64,000 nt of DNA from JBGQOG01 sp052113705. GTDB lineage: Bacteria > Pseudomonadota > Alphaproteobacteria > Rhodobacterales > Rhodobacteraceae. Shown piece after piece: positions 61,673 to 64,000 of this stretch (positions are counted from its first letter, which is position 1; each line of letters begins with the position of its first letter). Under the pieces are notes generated by a model, which did not search any database, was not told where the DNA came from, and worked only from the letters and a program-made list of their open reading frames with translations. The stretch is taken from positions 310,001-374,000 of the forward strand of contig NZ_JBGQOG010000003.1 of assembly GCF_052113705.1 (NCBI RefSeq), in the 5' to 3' direction. The position numbers and the translations under genes are program-made.

Positions 61673-61691
61673 GCCATCCTCCCGCCTGCGG

Positions 61692-61702
61692 TTGGACAAT
61701 TC
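61692..61702. promoter_or_regulatory. TTGGACAATTC box 1 (upstream of NIPSNAP gene)
   Basis: First of three exact copies of TTGGACAATTC. It lies 20 bp before the NIPSNAP start; copy 2 is 53 bp away in the same orientation, about five helix turns. Confidence 0.5.
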
Positions 61703-61744
61703 CATGCGCGGGGGCGGCACAACATGCAGTCAGCGCGGTTTGCC

Positions 61745-61755
61745 TTGGACAATTC
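61745..61755. promoter_or_regulatory. TTGGACAATTC box 2
   Basis: Second exact copy, in the same direction as box 1. It reaches the last two bases of the AraC stop codon. Two direct half-sites one face of the helix apart is the usual AraC arrangement. Confidence 0.5.
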
Positions 61756-62659
61756 AGCGCTTTTGCCGCTCGCCCTGCGCGGTATCGCGATAGGCGCCGG
61801 GCGGCACGCCCACCCGCTGCGAAAAGAAGCGCGAGAAATAGGCCGGGTCGTCAAACCCCAGATCATAACCGACCTCGGCCACCGTCATCGTGCGGTAAAT
61901 CAGGCAGCGCTTGGCCTCGATCACCACCCGCTCATGCAGCAATTGCGAGGCCGTTTTGCCCGCCCGCGCCTTACAGGCCAGATTGAGCCTTTGCAGCGAG
62001 ACGCCGAGTTGCGCGGCGTAGAACTCCAGCCCTTTCTGGCTTTTGAAATGCGCCTCGAGCATCTCGCGGTAGCGGCACAACAGCTCATAATCGCGGTCGA
62101 CCCGCTGGGCCTCTTCAACGCCTGCCGCGAGGCGCAACCGCATCAGCGCGACCAGAATGCGCTCAAACTGCGCCTTGATCGCCAGACGCCGCCCCGGCGC
62201 GTTCCAGGCATATTCGCGGCGCATCCAGTCAAAACTCTCGCGCAGGGTGCCGCAATTGGGGTCTTCCTCACTCAGGGCATAGGCGGCCGGATGCTCCAGC
62301 GCTTCGGAAAAGCGCGTGTCGCCTTGAGTGATCGTCTTGGCATAGGTGCACGCGGCGGTGATCACAAAGCCATCGGTCCCCGGCAGGAAATGGATTTCAT
62401 GCACCATCGCCACCGGGATCACCACCATGGCCGGCACCGGCATCGTATAGGTACGGCTTTCGATCCGGATCTCGCCACCGCCGCGTTCCACGAACAAAAG
62501 CTGGATGTGGTCCGGATGCGCATGGGCACGAATTGTCCAATCATTTGCCCCGGAGCGATCGCGGATCGGCTCCACATGAACAAAGTCCAACTCCACCTCT
62601 TCATGGGTGTCACCATACAGATAATAATGCGGAATTGGCTGTTCTGGCGGGATCAGCAT
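61754..62659 (-). CDS. AraC-family regulator (PobR/HpaA-like)
   Basis: 301 residues. N-terminal cupin-type sensor: IPHYYLYGDTHEEVELDFVHVE (8-29) with HAHPDHIQLLFVERGGGEIR. C-terminal two-helix-turn-helix AraC domain: YAAQLGVSLQRLNLACKARAGKTASQL and VAEVGYDLGFDDPAYFSRFFSQRVGVPPGAYR. The N-terminal pattern is that of PobR/HpaA proteins, which sense aromatic acids. GGGAGAG precedes ATG 62659; longer readings have no site. Probably controls the NIPSNAP gene and the divergent flavoprotein gene. Confidence 0.9.
   Translation of the reverse strand: MLIPPEQPIPHYYLYGDTHEEVELDFVHVEPIRDRSGANDWTIRAHAHPDHIQLLFVERGGGEIRIESRTYTMPVPAMVVIPVAMVHEIHFLPGTDGFVITAACTYAKTITQGDTRFSEALEHPAAYALSEEDPNCGTLRESFDWMRREYAWNAPGRRLAIKAQFERILVALMRLRLAAGVEEAQRVDRDYELLCRYREMLEAHFKSQKGLEFYAAQLGVSLQRLNLACKARAGKTASQLLHERVVIEAKRCLIYRTMTVAEVGYDLGFDDPAYFSRFFSQRVGVPPGAYRDTAQGERQKR
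62530..62540. promoter_or_regulatory. TTGGACAATTC box 3, inside the AraC gene
   Basis: GAATTGTCCAA on the plus strand is the exact complement of boxes 1 and 2. It lies in the coding DNA about 120 bp after the AraC start, a place used for negative self-control in some systems. Confidence 0.4.
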
Positions 62660-62709
62660 GATTTCTCTCCCTTGTTCCTTCCCCAAACCGCTCTGGGGAG
62701 CATCTGCAA

Positions 62710-62718
62710 ATTGTGCAA
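62710..62718. promoter_or_regulatory. near-match AraC box between araC and the flavoprotein gene
   Basis: ATTGTGCAA (complement TTGCACAAT) matches 8 of 9 bases of the TTGGACAAT core. It lies in the 155-bp divergent spacer. Confidence 0.35.
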
Positions 62719-62814
62719 CGAAATTCGGCGTCCGTCCATTCGCGCGCGGCATCGGCTTTGTCATATCTCGCCCATGGGAGGCGGCCTGTCCGCGCCACAA
62801 AAGGAGGAGAAATC

Positions 62815-64000
62815 ATGCAAACGCGGCTCCGCGAGAGCACCGAATGCGATGTGCTGGTCATCGGCTCGGGGGCGGGCGGCATGGCCACCGCCATCACCGC
62901 CGCCAAACAGGGCCTGGATGTCATCATCATTGAAAAGGCCCCGGTCTTTGGCGGCACCACCGCTTTTTCCGGCGGCGTGGTCTGGATTCCCGGCAACCGT
63001 CATTGCCCGCCGGGCGACGTCGCCCGCGCGCGCGACTATCTCAAACATGAGACCGGCAATTTCTACGACGAGCGCGCGGTGAATGCCTATCTCGACACCG
63101 GCGCCGAGATGCTGGCCTTTTTTGAGCGCGAAACCGAGGTGAAATTCAGCCCGTCGCTCTATCCCGACTATCACCCCGATGCGCCGGGCGGGGCGGATCT
63201 TGGTCGCTCGGTCACGGCGACGCCCTTTGACACCAGCGCGCTGGGGGCCAATCTCAAGCGTCTTCGCCCCCCACTCTCGACCATCACCTTCATGGGGATG
63301 ATGTTCAATTCCTCGAACGCCGACATCAAGCATTTCTTCAATGCAACCAAGAGCGTAACCTCCTTCGCCTATGTGACCAGGCGGCTGGCGGCCCATGCGA
63401 TTGAGGTGCTCCGATATGGTCGCGGGACGCATGTGACCTCGGGCAATGCGCTGGCGGCGCGGCTGGCCAAAAGCTGCTTTGATCTGAACATCCCGATCTA
63501 CACCGACAGCCCCGCGCGCGAGCTTCTGACCGAAAACGGCGCGGTCATCGGTGTGAAAGTGGCGGGGCAGGGCGGCGATGTGGTGATCCGGGCGCGCAAA
63601 GGCGTGGTGCTGGCGGCGGGCGGCTTTGCGCATGACATCGCGAAGATCCGCGCGGCCTATCCGCATCTCAAGCGCGGCGGCGAGCATCTCTCGCCGGTGC
63701 CAGATGAGAATACCGGCGACGGGATCGATCTGGGCCGGGCCGTGGGCGGGCAATTCGAGATGCGGTTCCCGCAGACTTCCGCCTGGATGCCGGTGTCGAA
63801 AGTGCCGACGAAAACCGGGTTCAAGCCGTTCCCGCATCTGATCGACCGTTACAAGCCGGGGATCATCGGCGTGTTGCAATCCGGCAAGCGGTTCACCAAT
63901 GAAAGCGCGAGCTATCACGATGTCGGCGCCGCGATGATCAAGGCCTGCGAGGGCCAGACCGAGACCGCCTGCTGGCTGATCGCGGACCGTCCGACGATCC
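62815..64000 (+). CDS. FAD-dependent oxidoreductase, 3-ketosteroid delta-1-dehydrogenase-like (cut by window end)
   Basis: About 395 residues are in the window; the 3' end is missing. FAD loop DVLVIGSGAGGMATAITAAK (12-31) then GGTTAFSGGVVWIPGN; central SFAYVTRRLAAHA is shared with the flavoprotein at 57531, and GVVLAAGGFAHD follows. The family is FAD_binding_2/KstD. ATG 62815 has a strong AAGGAGGAG. Divergent from the AraC gene, which is its likely regulator. The last residues before the window end read WLIADRP. Confidence 0.85.
   Translation, partial: MQTRLRESTECDVLVIGSGAGGMATAITAAKQGLDVIIIEKAPVFGGTTAFSGGVVWIPGNRHCPPGDVARARDYLKHETGNFYDERAVNAYLDTGAEMLAFFERETEVKFSPSLYPDYHPDAPGGADLGRSVTATPFDTSALGANLKRLRPPLSTITFMGMMFNSSNADIKHFFNATKSVTSFAYVTRRLAAHAIEVLRYGRGTHVTSGNALAARLAKSCFDLNIPIYTDSPARELLTENGAVIGVKVAGQGGDVVIRARKGVVLAAGGFAHDIAKIRAAYPHLKRGGEHLSPVPDENTGDGIDLGRAVGGQFEMRFPQTSAWMPVSKVPTKTGFKPFPHLIDRYKPGIIGVLQSGKRFTNESASYHDVGAAMIKACEGQTETACWLIADRPTI

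Noticed and set aside
1..64000. tRNA, rRNA, CRISPR arrays and riboswitches
   Set aside because: No tRNA cloverleaf ends, rRNA blocks, regular repeat-spacer units or known riboswitch cores were noticed on reading both strands.

Overview
The window reads as a piece of a high-GC alphaproteobacterial genome. The density of TRAP and tripartite-tricarboxylate (TTT) uptake systems, class III CoA-transferases, IclR, LysR and AraC regulators and aromatic ring-cleavage enzymes suits a Rhodobacteraceae-like marine or soil heterotroph. That placement is inferred from gene content and base composition; there is no rRNA or other taxonomic marker here. I saw no rRNA or tRNA gene, no CRISPR array and no intact mobile element.

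Layout. 0-1.7 kb: the tail of a radical-SAM DNA repair protein overlapping a DUF4130-UdgX fusion. 1.9-13 kb: a minus-strand run read from tctB to a LysR gene (tctB, tctA, tctC, CoA-transferase, MmgE/PrpD protein, enoyl-CoA hydratase, ADP-forming acyl-CoA synthetase, 3-oxoadipyl-CoA thiolase, LysR). It looks like uptake and CoA-dependent breakdown of an organic acid, and two copies of a 20-bp motif lie upstream of tctB and tctC. 13.1-18.4 kb: a LysR remnant, a bifunctional enoyl-CoA hydratase/3-hydroxyacyl-CoA dehydrogenase, an alpha/beta hydrolase and an AbrB-type permease. 18.6-28.5 kb: a second LysR, a GH3 glycosidase, a second closely related CoA-transferase, a sugar-type ABC transporter (binding protein, two permeases, ATPase) ending in a clear terminator, and an alpha/beta hydrolase with its own terminator.

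28.5-43.1 kb: an IclR regulator (PcaR/PobR type) and an 11-gene catabolic run: citrate-synthase-superfamily protein, CoA-transferase, intradiol dioxygenase, iron alcohol dehydrogenase (probable maleylacetate reductase), LeuD-, LeuB- and LeuC-like enzymes, FMN reductase, a TRAP transporter and a YciI protein. Broken insertion sequences of five families flank it (IS110 and IS5 on the left; IS66, IS3 and IS6 on the right). This cassette is the best candidate for an undescribed pathway.

43.2-48.3 kb: an outer-membrane barrel and MFS pair, then a TetR gene divergent from a carotenoid/lignostilbene-type oxygenase, with a clear palindromic operator between them. 48.7-57.5 kb: a meta-cleavage operon (extradiol dioxygenase, FAH-family hydrolase, flavin hydroxylase, TRAP transporter, aldehyde dehydrogenase, IclR). 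57.5-64 kb: two ketosteroid-dehydrogenase-like flavoproteins, two SDRs, a NIPSNAP protein and an AraC regulator, with three exact copies of an 11-bp motif around the AraC gene.
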